Source: an uncultured SAR86 cluster bacterium
GTDB lineage: Bacteria; Pseudomonadota; Gammaproteobacteria; Magnimaribacterales; Magnimaribacteraceae
Assembly (NCBI GenBank): GCA_937773605.1
Contig: CALJVP010000011.1
Coordinates: 1 to 57,970, forward strand
Direction of reading: 5' to 3'
DNA length: 57,970 nt
Shown here: positions 33,513-42,749 of the stretch, one piece after another
Layout of the letters: each line of letters begins with the position of its first letter
Position numbering within the stretch: position 1 is the stretch's first letter
Program-made: the position numbers and the translations under genes
The notes under the pieces: model-generated
What the model saw: only the letters and a program-made list of their open reading frames with translations
Database searches by the model: none
What the model was told of the DNA's origin: nothing

Positions 33513-34892
33513 AAATACTTTAATAGCTTTATCAATCCTCTCAATAACAACCTTACGACCTAAAACTTCTGCGGTTTTATCTATGGAAGGTGAATTCGTT
33601 GAGCCGGTCAGTGCTATGCGCAAAGGCAACCCAATCTTACCAAAACCAACCTCGTGCTTAGATAAAATCTGTTCGATACTTAGCTGAATATCATGGGATT
33701 TCCATGAAGCAATATTTTTGAGCTCTTCTAATAATTCAGTCAACAAATTAACGGCCTGCTCATTAATAAATTTATTCACCGCCTTCGAATCGTAATCTTC
33801 TACTTCGTTAAAGAAATATTCTGATTCTTTAGAAAAATCATTCATCAATGAACATCGATCCCTTATTAGTTCCAATACGCTAAGTGAATATTCATCTTCT
33901 GAAAATCCTGAATTCATATTGCTTAATTGTGAAAGTAAGAGTTCAGAGTCAACTTTAGAAATGTATTCTTTGTTAAACCACGATAATTTTTCTATAGAAA
34001 AGGCTGAAGGTGAATTATTGATATTGCCTTCTTTAAACTTACTGATTAACTCTTCATGATCAAATAATTCTTGATCGCCATATGACCATCCAAGTCTTAC
34101 TAAATAGTTCTTTAAAGCTTCAGGAAGAACTCCGAGTTGCTGATATTCTGAAACGCCCACTGCACCGTGTCTTTTAGATAAACGCTTTCCGTCTTCTCCT
34201 AAAATCATAGGAACATGTCCGTAAACCGGTTCTTTTGCTTGAAGAGCTCTAAAAATATTGATCTGTCTTGGTGTGTTATTAATATGATCATCTCCCCTGA
34301 TGACGTGAGTAATGCTCATTTCCATGTCATCAACCACCACACAAAGATTATAAGTGGGGGAGCCATTGCTTCGAATTAAAATCAGATCATCCAATTCATT
34401 ATTGGAAATTTCAATCACTCCCTTAACCAGGTCATCGAATTGAACGGAGCCTTCCTGAGGGTTGCTGAATCTAACTACTGTATCAGACCCTTCAATAAGG
34501 CCTAGCTCTCTGCATTTACCATCGTATTTGGGTTTCAATCCTTCTTTTTGCTGTTCTGTTCTGAGTTTGTCGAGTCTCTCTGAAGAACAATTACAAAAAT
34601 AGGCTTGATTAGAATCAATCAATTGTTGCACAGCCGTAAGATGCTTCTCTTTATTATCTGATTGATAAAATACTTCATCGTCAAATTGAATATCCATCCA
34701 TGAAAAACCATCAATTATTGCCTGAGTGTGTTCCGGTTTTGATCTTTCAAGGTCTGTATCTTCAATCCTTAAAAAACACTCTCCTTGATGACTCTTAGCA
34801 AAGAGCCAAGCAAATAAAGCGGTCCTTGCACCTCCTATGTGCAAAACGCCTGTAGGGCTAGGAGCAAATCTTGACTTAACTTTATTCTCCAT
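33507..34892 (-). CDS. gltX: Glutamyl-tRNA synthetase
   Basis: A 461-residue class I aminoacyl-tRNA synthetase charging tRNA-Glu. The HIGH-like motif is PSPTGVLHIGGARTAL (residues 9-24), and KMSKS-like GKRLSKRHGA is visible. The Cys residues of the zinc-binding insertion are CNCSS and YDGKC. The C-terminal domain is normal length. The start overlaps the end of dnaQ by 11 bases. Near-complete family match; no oddity. Confidence 0.97.
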   Translation of the reverse strand: MENKVKSRFAPSPTGVLHIGGARTALFAWLFAKSHQGECFLRIEDTDLERSKPEHTQAIIDGFSWMDIQFDDEVFYQSDNKEKHLTAVQQLIDSNQAYFCNCSSERLDKLRTEQQKEGLKPKYDGKCRELGLIEGSDTVVRFSNPQEGSVQFDDLVKGVIEISNNELDDLILIRSNGSPTYNLCVVVDDMEMSITHVIRGDDHINNTPRQINIFRALQAKEPVYGHVPMILGEDGKRLSKRHGAVGVSEYQQLGVLPEALKNYLVRLGWSYGDQELFDHEELISKFKEGNINNSPSAFSIEKLSWFNKEYISKVDSELLLSQLSNMNSGFSEDEYSLSVLELIRDRCSLMNDFSKESEYFFNEVEDYDSKAVNKFINEQAVNLLTELLEELKNIASWKSHDIQLSIEQILSKHEVGFGKIGLPLRIALTGSTNSPSIDKTAEVLGRKVVIERIDKAIKVFS

Positions 34893-35610
34893 CTGTTGTG
34901 CTCAACCAGTGCGGTTTAACTCCTGTTTCATCTTCCATTTTTTTTAAATAAACCTGATTGGCTTCTTTTTCTTTACTCGTTAGATCTATAACAAGTGGCC
35001 TGATGCCATCTTGCAAGAGCTCTTTTTTTTCATCTCCAATGTCTTCTGCATTGCTTTTAGTGTCAGATTCAAAGTCTAGGGCGCTTTGACCGCCTGTCAT
35101 TGCCAGATAAACATCCCCAAGAATTTTAGAATCCAATAAAGCTCCATGCAGCTCTCTATCGTATCCTCCCACTTCGTATCTACCTACAAGGGCATCCAAA
35201 CTGTTTCTCTGTCCTGGATGCTTTTCTCTAGCAATCTGCAATGTGTCAGTAATTTTTTCAACTACTGAAGCTATAGGGGGATTTTTTTTGGCAATTAACT
35301 TAATCTCATTATTTAGAAAGCCTACATCAAACTCAGCATTATGAATAAGTAGTTCACTGTCTTTAATAAAAGCAACAAAGTCTTCATAAACTTCTTGGAA
35401 ATGAGGCTTGTCTTTTAAAAACTCCGTTGTTAGTCCGTGCACTCTTAAGGCACCTTCATCACTGTCTCTGCCTGGATTTAGATAAACGTGAAACTCTTCT
35501 CCGGTAAAGCGTCTGTTTACAATTTCTACACATCCTATTTCTATCACTCTGTGACCAGATTTATGATCCAACCCAGTTGTCTCTGTATCTAGGATAATTT
35601 GCCTGTTCAT
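34882..35610 (-). CDS. dnaQ: DNA polymerase III epsilon subunit (3'-5' proofreading exonuclease)
   Basis: A 242-residue DEDDh exonuclease. ExoI is ILDTETTG (Asp and Glu metal ligands), ExoII is LIHNAEFDVGFL and ExoIII is HGALLDSKIL. A GGQSALDF segment near residue 180 fits a beta-clamp-binding QxxLxF motif. The C-terminal tail is the expected link to the polymerase alpha subunit. Between rnhA and gltX on the same strand, with a one-base gap to rnhA. Confidence 0.96.
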   Translation of the reverse strand: MNRQIILDTETTGLDHKSGHRVIEIGCVEIVNRRFTGEEFHVYLNPGRDSDEGALRVHGLTTEFLKDKPHFQEVYEDFVAFIKDSELLIHNAEFDVGFLNNEIKLIAKKNPPIASVVEKITDTLQIAREKHPGQRNSLDALVGRYEVGGYDRELHGALLDSKILGDVYLAMTGGQSALDFESDTKSNAEDIGDEKKELLQDGIRPLVIDLTSKEKEANQVYLKKMEDETGVKPHWLSTTDGE

Positions 35611-35611
35611 A

Positions 35612-36043
35612 CTAAAGCTCTTCTACTCCTCTATTAGCCAGCATATCGGCTATTTCATTTTCTCTGTGTCCACTGTGACCTTTGACCCATTTCCAAGATA
35701 TAGTATGTCGAGAAGATTGAACATCCAGCTCTTGCCATAAATCTTTATTTTTTACCGGTTTTTTTGCAGCGGTTTTCCAATCATTCTTTTTCCAATTCTG
35801 TAACCATTTTGTTATTCCATCTTTAACATAACCGGAGTCGGTTGTGAGAGTGAGAGCCGAAGACTCTTTTAGATATTCTAAGGCCTTTATAGCTGCCATC
35901 ATCTCCATTCTGTTATTTGTTGTCTCTTTTTCTCCCCCCCAAATTAACTCTTCATGATCATTTATGCGAATAATAGCGCCCCATCCGCCATCACCCGGGT
36001 TACCCTTACAGGCTCCGTCTGTAAAAATTTCTATGTTACTCAT
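35612..36043 (-). CDS. rnhA: Ribonuclease HI
   Basis: A 143-residue enzyme removing RNA from RNA-DNA hybrids. The catalytic DEDD set is visible: [10 protein letters not shown] near Asp9, [16 protein letters not shown] and [11 protein letters not shown]. The basic substrate-binding [10 protein letters not shown] region is present. Gene order with dnaQ matches enteric bacteria. Divergent from gloB. Confidence 0.97.
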   Translation of the reverse strand: MSNIEIFTDGACKGNPGDGGWGAIIRINDHEELIWGGEKETTNNRMEMMAAIKALEYLKESSALTLTTDSGYVKDGITKWLQNWKKNDWKTAAKKPVKNKDLWQELDVQSSRHTISWKWVKGHSGHRENEIADMLANRGVEEL

Positions 36044-36118
36044 ACTAAATATTAGATAATTGTATTACAGATAAGCTAACTAATCTGACTTACTAAGTGT
36101 AAAATCTACTTTTTTATT

Positions 36119-36889
36119 ATGAATAAAATAATTCCCATAAAGGCATTTTCCGATAACTACGTTTGGACAATTATCAAAGGCGATGAGGCTATTGTCGTTG
36201 ATCCAGGCGATCCAAAGCCGGTTGCTGATAAATTAAAGGAACTAAATCTTTCTCTCAGGCAAATTATGATTACTCATCATCACTTTGACCATAGCGGCGG
36301 TATAGAAGAACTGCAAAAGACTTTTGATTGCCCGGCTTACGGACCTGCAGGAGGACACATTAAAGGAATTACGCACCCTTTAGATGACAACGAACATTTT
36401 GATGTTTTCGACCAATATTTTATGGCCATGGCTACGCCTGGACATACCAACGATCAACTGGCTTATTTTTGCGATTCAGTGCCAAACCCTGTTCTTTTTT
36501 GCGGTGATACGCTTTTTGCTGCTGGGTGCGGAAGATTGTTTGAAGGTACACCAAAACAAATGCATGAGTCTCTATCAAGATTTGCTGCTCTTCCTCTTAA
36601 CACTTCCGTTTATTGCGGTCATGAATACACTGAATCAAATCTTAAATTTGCGGTTGAAGTGGAACCGAATAATCAAGATATTATTAATAGGTTGGATGAA
36701 GTAAAGAATCTAAGAGAAAGTGATCAAGTCACTTTGCCATCCACCATAGAGCTTGAACTTAAAACAAATCCTTTTATGCGATGCGATCAAGAAAACGTCA
36801 TTCAAGCTGCTAAAGCTTACTCAAATGGTTCAGGCGAATCGCCTGATGAAGTTCTAGGAACCATAAGAGACTGGAAAGACAACTTTTAA
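36119..36889 (+). CDS. gloB: Hydroxyacylglutathione hydrolase (glyoxalase II)
   Basis: A 256-residue metallo-beta-lactamase-fold enzyme completing methylglyoxal detoxification by hydrolysing S-lactoylglutathione. The metal motif is THHHFDHSGG, with further ligands in TPGHTNDQ, FCGDTLFAAGCGRLFEG and YCGHEYTESN. The C-terminal extension with NPFMRCDQ matches glyoxalase II. It is eight bases before mltD. Confidence 0.96.
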   Translation: MNKIIPIKAFSDNYVWTIIKGDEAIVVDPGDPKPVADKLKELNLSLRQIMITHHHFDHSGGIEELQKTFDCPAYGPAGGHIKGITHPLDDNEHFDVFDQYFMAMATPGHTNDQLAYFCDSVPNPVLFCGDTLFAAGCGRLFEGTPKQMHESLSRFAALPLNTSVYCGHEYTESNLKFAVEVEPNNQDIINRLDEVKNLRESDQVTLPSTIELELKTNPFMRCDQENVIQAAKAYSNGSGESPDEVLGTIRDWKDNF

Positions 36890-36896
36890 AAAGATA

Positions 36897-38387
36897 ATGA
36901 AAATATCTGTTTTCTGGATCTTTTTTCTTTTTGTTGGATGCGCTTCGATTGAAGCCAATAAGATAGACCTAGTGTCTGATGCAGAAATCACTTCAGAGCC
37001 TCCTAAAATTATAGAACTAATAATCGATGAAACTCCATTTGATCTTTGGGACAGTATTCGCAGTGAACTGACCTTAACGATACCTCAAGATTATCTAGAA
37101 GCTGATGTTTACAGAAATAGATTTAAAAACAATCAACATGCGGTTAACAGGATAAGTAAATCAGGGCAACGCTACCTCTATCACACGGTCAAAAGAGCCA
37201 AAGAACTAGGTGTCCCGATGGAACTAGCCCTCCTCCCTTTTGTAGAGAGCGAGTTTGATCCCTACGCTCAATCTTTTTCTGGGGCTACTGGCATATGGCA
37301 GTTTATGCCGGCGACTGGAAAAGAATGGGGATTGAAATCTAATTGGTGGTATGAGGGAAAAAGAGATGTAATCGCTTCAACTGAGGCTGCTTTTGGTTTT
37401 CTGATGTATTTGAATAAAAGATTTGACGGAGATTGGTTGCTTGCGATGGCAGCTTACAATACTGGCTTAACGAGAGTAAAACGAGCAATAAGAAAGAATG
37501 AAAGAGCCGGAAAGCCTACTGATTTCTGGTCCCTTGATTTACCAAAAGAAACCTCAGCCTATGTTCCTAGATTGCTTGCGCTTTGTGAACTCATAAAGAA
37601 TCCTGAAGATTATTTCGTCACTCTTCCTTCTATAGCCAATCGACCTTATTTTGTTAAAGTAAACACGCCGGGGCAAATAGACCTCATGCAAGCAGCAGAT
37701 CTTGCTGGAATGACACCCGAAGCAATCTACGAACTCAACCCTGGGTTCAGTCAATGGGCAACTGATCCAAGCGGTCCTCACTACTTACTTCTGCCAACAG
37801 GTGTGGCTGATAGATTCACTTTACAACTCTCTTCGTTGGAAGAAATTGAACTAGTGCAATGGGATAGATACAAAATAAGAAGAGGAGATAATCTGACTAA
37901 GATCGCTGCCAAATACAGCATAGAAGTTCCCATCCTAAAAGAGATCAATCAAATAGATAACGATGTCATTTATGCAGGTCAAGAAATCATGGTTCCTCGA
38001 GGACCGGCCTGGGAAACAACCTTTACTCCTAAAGCAAGAACTTACGAAGTAACTAAAGGCGATAGTTTTTGGGGAATTTCTAAACAATTCGGTGTGACCA
38101 TCCAAGATATTGTCATGTGGAATGATCTGCAACTAACCGACCCTCTTCAGATTGGTCAAGAAATAAAAATCTTTTCGAAGTATGAGAGAGCTAGAGGAAA
38201 AACGCCTAACAAGAAGACTCGTACTCTTTTATACCCTGTAAAGTCTGGCGATACCCTTTACAGGATAGCAAATAGATTTGACGTCTCTATAAAAGAAATA
38301 CAAAACTGGAATGAGTTAAACTCACCCGAGAGAATTTATCCGGGACAAGTATTAAAAATCATATTGATAGCCGGAATTGAAACTTAG
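36897..38387 (+). CDS. mltD: Membrane-bound lytic murein transglycosylase D with three LysM repeats
   Basis: A 496-residue lipoprotein. The lipobox FVGC puts the modified Cys at residue 15. The transglycosylase domain has ALLPFVESEFDP (catalytic Glu), SGATGIWQFMP and AAYNTG. Three LysM modules follow: YKIRRGDNLTKIAAKY, YEVTKGDSFWGISKQF and YPVKSGDTLYRIANRF. The architecture matches MltD with extra LysM repeats. Co-oriented with gloB. Confidence 0.94.
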   Translation: MKISVFWIFFLFVGCASIEANKIDLVSDAEITSEPPKIIELIIDETPFDLWDSIRSELTLTIPQDYLEADVYRNRFKNNQHAVNRISKSGQRYLYHTVKRAKELGVPMELALLPFVESEFDPYAQSFSGATGIWQFMPATGKEWGLKSNWWYEGKRDVIASTEAAFGFLMYLNKRFDGDWLLAMAAYNTGLTRVKRAIRKNERAGKPTDFWSLDLPKETSAYVPRLLALCELIKNPEDYFVTLPSIANRPYFVKVNTPGQIDLMQAADLAGMTPEAIYELNPGFSQWATDPSGPHYLLLPTGVADRFTLQLSSLEEIELVQWDRYKIRRGDNLTKIAAKYSIEVPILKEINQIDNDVIYAGQEIMVPRGPAWETTFTPKARTYEVTKGDSFWGISKQFGVTIQDIVMWNDLQLTDPLQIGQEIKIFSKYERARGKTPNKKTRTLLYPVKSGDTLYRIANRFDVSIKEIQNWNELNSPERIYPGQVLKIILIAGIET

Positions 38388-38388
38388 T

Positions 38389-39243
38389 TTAAGGGCCAGA
38401 ACGAGGATCAAGAGCATCCCGAAGACCATCGCCAATAAAATTTAAAGAGAAGAGCGTCAAAGAAAAGGTTAAAGAAGGAAAAACCAATAGCCACCAATAC
38501 TCTTCCATTGAAACCGCTCCGTCTCTGATTAAAATTCCCCAAGAGCTTAAAGGGGCTTGAACACCCAGACCTAGAAAACTTAAAAAAGCTTCTAACAACA
38601 TAATCTGAGGAACGGTAAGAGTGGCATAGACAATCACTGGTCCAATGGCATTGGGTATTAAATGTCTAAAAATAATATTAATCTTTCTCACGCCCATTGC
38701 TTCAGCAGCCAATATAAATTCTTGTTTACTAAGACCCATCACTTGGCTTCTTACTATTCTGGCCATGGTAAGCCACTCCACAGCTCCTATAGCCATAAAG
38801 AGAAGGATCAGGTTTCTGCCAAAAATTACCATTAATAGAATAATTAAAATAATAAAAGGTATTCCATACAGAACATCAACTATTCGCATCATAATTGCAT
38901 CCGTCTTTCCTCCAACAAAGCCTGCAATGGTTCCCCACATAACGCCTATTACCAAAGCCACGGTTGTTGCCAAAAAACCAACCATCAGAGAAATCCTACT
39001 TCCGTACATCATCCTGGTTAGTAAATCTCTTCCTAAAGTGTCTGTGCCCAATAAATGCTCAGATGAAGGCGGAGCAGGACCAAGATCTAAATCCTGAAAT
39101 GCATAATCGTATGGCGCTATAAAAGGTGTGATGATAGCAACGACTAAAATAATAGAAATATAGATACAACTAAATAAAGAGAGCCTATTGGAAGTAAGCC
39201 TTCCAACGGCTTCTCTAAAAAGGCTTGGTTGATTGGATTCCAT
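38389..39243 (-). CDS. oppC: Peptide ABC transporter permease, OppC/DppC type
   Basis: A 284-residue permease with about six membrane helices. The N-terminus carries the OppC extension with LLGTDTLGRDLLTRMMYGSRISL, the class signature. The permease EAA-like loop is AAEAMGVRKINIIFRHLIPN. It is downstream of oppB by three bases and forms the OppB-OppC channel. No ATPase genes follow; the stop is converging with mltD. Confidence 0.92.
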   Translation of the reverse strand: MESNQPSLFREAVGRLTSNRLSLFSCIYISIILVVAIITPFIAPYDYAFQDLDLGPAPPSSEHLLGTDTLGRDLLTRMMYGSRISLMVGFLATTVALVIGVMWGTIAGFVGGKTDAIMMRIVDVLYGIPFIILIILLMVIFGRNLILLFMAIGAVEWLTMARIVRSQVMGLSKQEFILAAEAMGVRKINIIFRHLIPNAIGPVIVYATLTVPQIMLLEAFLSFLGLGVQAPLSSWGILIRDGAVSMEEYWWLLVFPSLTFSLTLFSLNFIGDGLRDALDPRSGP

Positions 39244-39246
39244 AAA

Positions 39247-40161
39247 CTACCTTAATTTCGGATTAATGCTTGCTGCAATAACATCCGACAGTAGATTAAA
39301 AGAAATAATTAAACATGAAAAGAATATGGAAGAACCTAAAATCATTGTGTAATCACGATTGAAGGCTGCCTCAACATAGAACCTTCCCAATCCTGGAATT
39401 CCAAAAATGGTTTCTACGACAAAAGAACCCGCCAATAGACCAGCCATTGCCGGTCCTAAAAAGGCTATTACTGGAGTTAAGCCTCCTCTCAATGCATGTA
39501 CTATAACAACTCTAAATTCACTTAAACCCTTCGCTCTTGCGGTTCGTATAAAGTCTTGATTTAAAACTTCTAACATCCCTCCTCTGGTTAATCTTGCACA
39601 ATAAGCGGCATAAGCCGTTCCTAAAGTTATCGTAGGTAAAATCTTATCGCCCGGCATATCTCCCCATCCACCAACCGGCAACAACTCCAGCCAAATACCA
39701 AAGGTTAAAATTAAGGATGGACCTAGAATGATAGAAGGAATGCAAATTCCTAGCATTGCTGTTGTCATTGGCAGATAGTCATAAGCAGTATTAGGCTTTA
39801 GAGCCCCTAAGATTCCAGCACTAACACCCAACATTAGAGCAAACAAAATTGCATAAACTGCTAATTCAAATGTGATTGGCAATCCTGTCATTATCAATTC
39901 TGTCACTGACCTGCTGGGGTATCTAAACGATGGGCCAAAATCCCCTTGCATCACTCCAAGTAAGTAATCTGAATATTGCTTCCATAAAGGCGCATCAAGG
40001 TTGTATTTAGCATTAAGTTTAGCTAAAACTTCTGGAGTAACTGCTTTTTCAGCATCAAAAGGGCCGCCAGGGGCCGAATGTACCATAAGAAATGTAAGCG
40101 TTATTACAGCTAACAAGACTGGTATAGCTGTTCCTAATCTCTTTAGAATCAGTTCTAACAT
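39247..40161 (-). CDS. oppB: Peptide ABC transporter permease, OppB/DppB type
   Basis: A 304-residue permease with a typical N-terminus (LKRLGTAIPVLLAVITLTFLMVHSAPGGPFD), and an EAA-like loop ARAKGLSEFRVVIVHALRG. The LLAGSFVVETIFGIPGLGRFYVEAAFNRDY segment is conserved in OppB/DppB. One base from oppA, indicating an operon. Confidence 0.93.
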   Translation of the reverse strand: MLELILKRLGTAIPVLLAVITLTFLMVHSAPGGPFDAEKAVTPEVLAKLNAKYNLDAPLWKQYSDYLLGVMQGDFGPSFRYPSRSVTELIMTGLPITFELAVYAILFALMLGVSAGILGALKPNTAYDYLPMTTAMLGICIPSIILGPSLILTFGIWLELLPVGGWGDMPGDKILPTITLGTAYAAYCARLTRGGMLEVLNQDFIRTARAKGLSEFRVVIVHALRGGLTPVIAFLGPAMAGLLAGSFVVETIFGIPGLGRFYVEAAFNRDYTMILGSSIFFSCLIISFNLLSDVIAASINPKLR

Positions 40162-41766
40162 CTATTTTTCTATTGAAACAAACTGATAGGGATGAGAGTC
40201 TAGTAAATTAGGATTCCAGCCCTTAACACTTTCATGCAGCATATAAATTCTTGTGTAAGTGTAAACAGGAAGAATGGGCAGTTCTTCCATCAATATCTTT
40301 TCTGCTTCGTACAACAACCCGTATCTCTCCGTTCTAGAAGTTGATTTAGCTGCCTCTATTAACAGATTATCGTATTCAGAATTAGACCAGCCTGTTTGAT
40401 TATTGCCTCTTCCTGTAACCATCATATCCAAGAATGATTTTGGGTCATGATAATCACCTATCCAACCCGCCCTGGACACTGAGAAATCACCCACGGACTG
40501 CCTTGATAAATAAACCTTCCAGTCGGTGTTTGCAAGTGTTACGTTTATCCCAAGATTCACCCTCCACATCTGTTGAACGGCTTGTGCTAACTTTTGATGA
40601 CCTTCACTGGTGTTGTATAACAACTCAAAGGAAGGAAAAGTTCCGTCTTCATAGCCGGCCTCTCTAAGCAGTTCTTTAGCTTTTTGAGGATTAAAGTCTA
40701 AAGAGGTAGGTGGATAGTAACTATTTGGATCAGGAGGAGTAAAAGAAAAAGCGGGACTTTGGCCTCCTTTAGAAACTTTATCCACTATTTGTCTTCTGTC
40801 CAAAGCAAGTGATAAGGCTTGTCTCACAAGCTTGTTATCAAAAGGTTTTTTTTCTGTATTGAATCTGTAGTAATAAGTGCCGTAATAAGGATCTATATGA
40901 ATATTATCAGGGTATTCTTCTCTATAAACCTCAACTTTTTCAGGTGGAATGGTGGAAGTAACATGCAATTGCCCTGCCCTAAACATTAAATCTTCTCTGG
41001 AAGTGTTATCTATGGGAAAGAAGTGAATCTCTTTTAATTTGACGCTTTTGGCATCCCAATAATTTTCGCTCTTTTTAACGATAAGAACTTTATTGAGCTT
41101 CCATTGATCAAGAGTAAAAGGTCCGTTACCAATAAAGTTACCCGGCCTAGTCCATTGACTGCCTATGGTATCTATTTGTCCAAACTTCTCTATGGTTGGC
41201 TTGTGAACTGGTCTGGTGGTGTAGTGAGCTAGCAAACCTAAAAAATAAGTAGCAGGATTTTCTAATGTCACGACTAACGTTTTATCATCCTTTGCCTTTA
41301 CACCGACAAGATCAAAATCTTTAATTATTCCTTTATTGAACTTTTCAGCGTTAACTACGTCATAAAGCATGTCAGGATATTTAGAGCCCAAGCTGGGAGT
41401 TAACATCCTCCTCCACGCGTAAACAAAGTCATGTGCCGTTACCGAGTCTCCGTTTGACCAAAGAGCTGTGCTTCTTAGATTAAAAGTATAAGTCTGACCG
41501 TCACTTGAGATATCCCAGGTTTCTGCCACACCCGGTAAGGGATCCAATCCTTCAGGGTGTCTAACTACTAAGCCCTCCAAAAGAGCCATCAGAATATGAC
41601 TTTCAGGTACACCGGTAACCACATGAGGATCTAAGTCTTGAGGTTCTGTACCATTTCCCATATAGAGTATTGAGTCTAAATGTGCTCGTGATACAGGAGA
41701 TTCAGACGGCCCACAACTTAAAAATAATAATGGCAGAGCAAGAAATAATAAAAATCTTAGTTTCAT
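40162..41766 (-). CDS. oppA: Peptide ABC transporter substrate-binding lipoprotein, OppA type
   Basis: A 534-residue SBP_bac_5-family binding lipoprotein. The lipobox LLFLSC places the lipidated Cys at residue 18. The family motifs are GTEPQDLDPHVV at the start of the mature domain and WNPNLLDSHPYQ at the end, with SNGDSVTAHDFVYAWRRML between. It captures oligopeptides in the periplasm and passes them to OppB/OppC. The gap to oppB is zero bases. Confidence 0.93.
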   Translation of the reverse strand: MKLRFLLFLALPLLFLSCGPSESPVSRAHLDSILYMGNGTEPQDLDPHVVTGVPESHILMALLEGLVVRHPEGLDPLPGVAETWDISSDGQTYTFNLRSTALWSNGDSVTAHDFVYAWRRMLTPSLGSKYPDMLYDVVNAEKFNKGIIKDFDLVGVKAKDDKTLVVTLENPATYFLGLLAHYTTRPVHKPTIEKFGQIDTIGSQWTRPGNFIGNGPFTLDQWKLNKVLIVKKSENYWDAKSVKLKEIHFFPIDNTSREDLMFRAGQLHVTSTIPPEKVEVYREEYPDNIHIDPYYGTYYYRFNTEKKPFDNKLVRQALSLALDRRQIVDKVSKGGQSPAFSFTPPDPNSYYPPTSLDFNPQKAKELLREAGYEDGTFPSFELLYNTSEGHQKLAQAVQQMWRVNLGINVTLANTDWKVYLSRQSVGDFSVSRAGWIGDYHDPKSFLDMMVTGRGNNQTGWSNSEYDNLLIEAAKSTSRTERYGLLYEAEKILMEELPILPVYTYTRIYMLHESVKGWNPNLLDSHPYQFVSIEK

Positions 41767-41778
41767 ATTAGGAATTTT

Positions 41779-41796
41779 TTAATTAAGCTTAATTAA
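41779..41796. repeat. 18-bp perfect palindrome between oppA and the FimV-like gene
   Basis: TTAATTAAGCTTAATTAA is fully self-complementary and sits 13 bases upstream of the oppA start, in the 78-base gap between the divergent genes. A dimeric repressor site is possible, but the AT-richness makes a chance palindrome plausible. Confidence 0.5.
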
Positions 41797-41844
41797 TCAT
41801 TTATTTTATCATGCTTAACTAATCAATATATTAAAAAGGATCTA

Positions 41845-42711
41845 ATGAAAAAACACTTAGTAATAGTAGCCCTGTATTCTCTTTCCCTGAACTTGATGAC
41901 CGCTTCTCTTGGAAGCATGTCGGTCAGCTCTTCAGTCAATGAAACTCTACAAGCCAATATTATTGTTAATCTTGATAGTGGGCTTCAGGTTTCTGACATA
42001 CGCATTGAGAAATCGCAAAAAGAATTTATCAAGAGTACAAAAATGCTGGATGTTAGTGAACTTGAAGTCAGCATCTCTAAGAACACCAACGGCGGCCAAA
42101 GCATCCTCTTAACAACCTCCGAGCCAGTGCAAGACGAGCACTACGATTTTAATATTATGATTGAAACGAGAAACTCAATTGTTAGTAAAAGGTATTACGG
42201 TTTCATTCCTAAGGTTAAAAGTTTAGATAAAACAAGTAAAACCGAAGAACCTAAGGTTGCGGTAAATGACTTGTCTTCATGTCTGGATTTGAGTGACTCT
42301 CAAGCCAGATTAGACTGTTACGATAAATCCTTAAGCAGGAATAAAGATACAGACCAACAATCCAAGGTGCTTATAAGCACTCAAAAAGGGACAGCAGCTG
42401 TTGCTGAAAAAGTTGTTAAAGAAGATTACTTTGGAAAACGAGGAGAAGAACTCCAGGAGAGTATAGCTAGAACTCAGAAAGTTATCATTCCTAATGAAAT
42501 GAGTTCGTTAATAAAAAAAGTAACTAGATACGCTACTGAGAAGTATATTTTAACGCTTGGTAATGGCCAGAAATGGAAAGTTTTAGAACCGACTAGAAAA
42601 GGTCTCTTTAAAGAACAACAGTCTGTCTCCATCACAAAAGGTCTTTTTGGTTCCTATAATCTTAATATTGGAAGTCAAAATAAGAAGTACAAAGTTAAAA
42701 GAGAGAAGTAA
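41845..42711 (+). CDS. Exported protein with FimV-like N-terminal domain
   Basis: A 288-residue protein with a signal peptide ending near TASLGS. Residues about 20-115 resemble the FimV N-terminal domain: LGSMSVSSSVNETLQANIIV, then ISDIRIEKSQKEF, VSELEVSISK and ILLTTSEPVQDEHYDFNIMI. In FimV the start is LGxIxVxSxLNxPLxAxI. A later CLDLSDSQARLDCYDKS motif is common in gammaproteobacterial proteins of unknown function. FimV controls polar type IV pilus assembly through its long C-terminal part, which is absent here. Divergent from oppA. Confidence 0.55.
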   Translation: MKKHLVIVALYSLSLNLMTASLGSMSVSSSVNETLQANIIVNLDSGLQVSDIRIEKSQKEFIKSTKMLDVSELEVSISKNTNGGQSILLTTSEPVQDEHYDFNIMIETRNSIVSKRYYGFIPKVKSLDKTSKTEEPKVAVNDLSSCLDLSDSQARLDCYDKSLSRNKDTDQQSKVLISTQKGTAAVAEKVVKEDYFGKRGEELQESIARTQKVIIPNEMSSLIKKVTRYATEKYILTLGNGQKWKVLEPTRKGLFKEQQSVSITKGLFGSYNLNIGSQNKKYKVKREK

Positions 42712-42713
42712 AA

Positions 42714-42735
42714 AAAAGGGCCCGAAGGCCCTTTT
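42714..42735. terminator. Bidirectional rho-independent terminator
   Basis: A perfect AAAAGGGCC / GGCCCTTTT stem with a CGAA tetraloop. It separates the FimV-like gene from the convergent TonB receptor 3 and has T-runs on both strands. Confidence 0.92.
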
Positions 42736-42749
42736 CTTTTGAACTAAAT

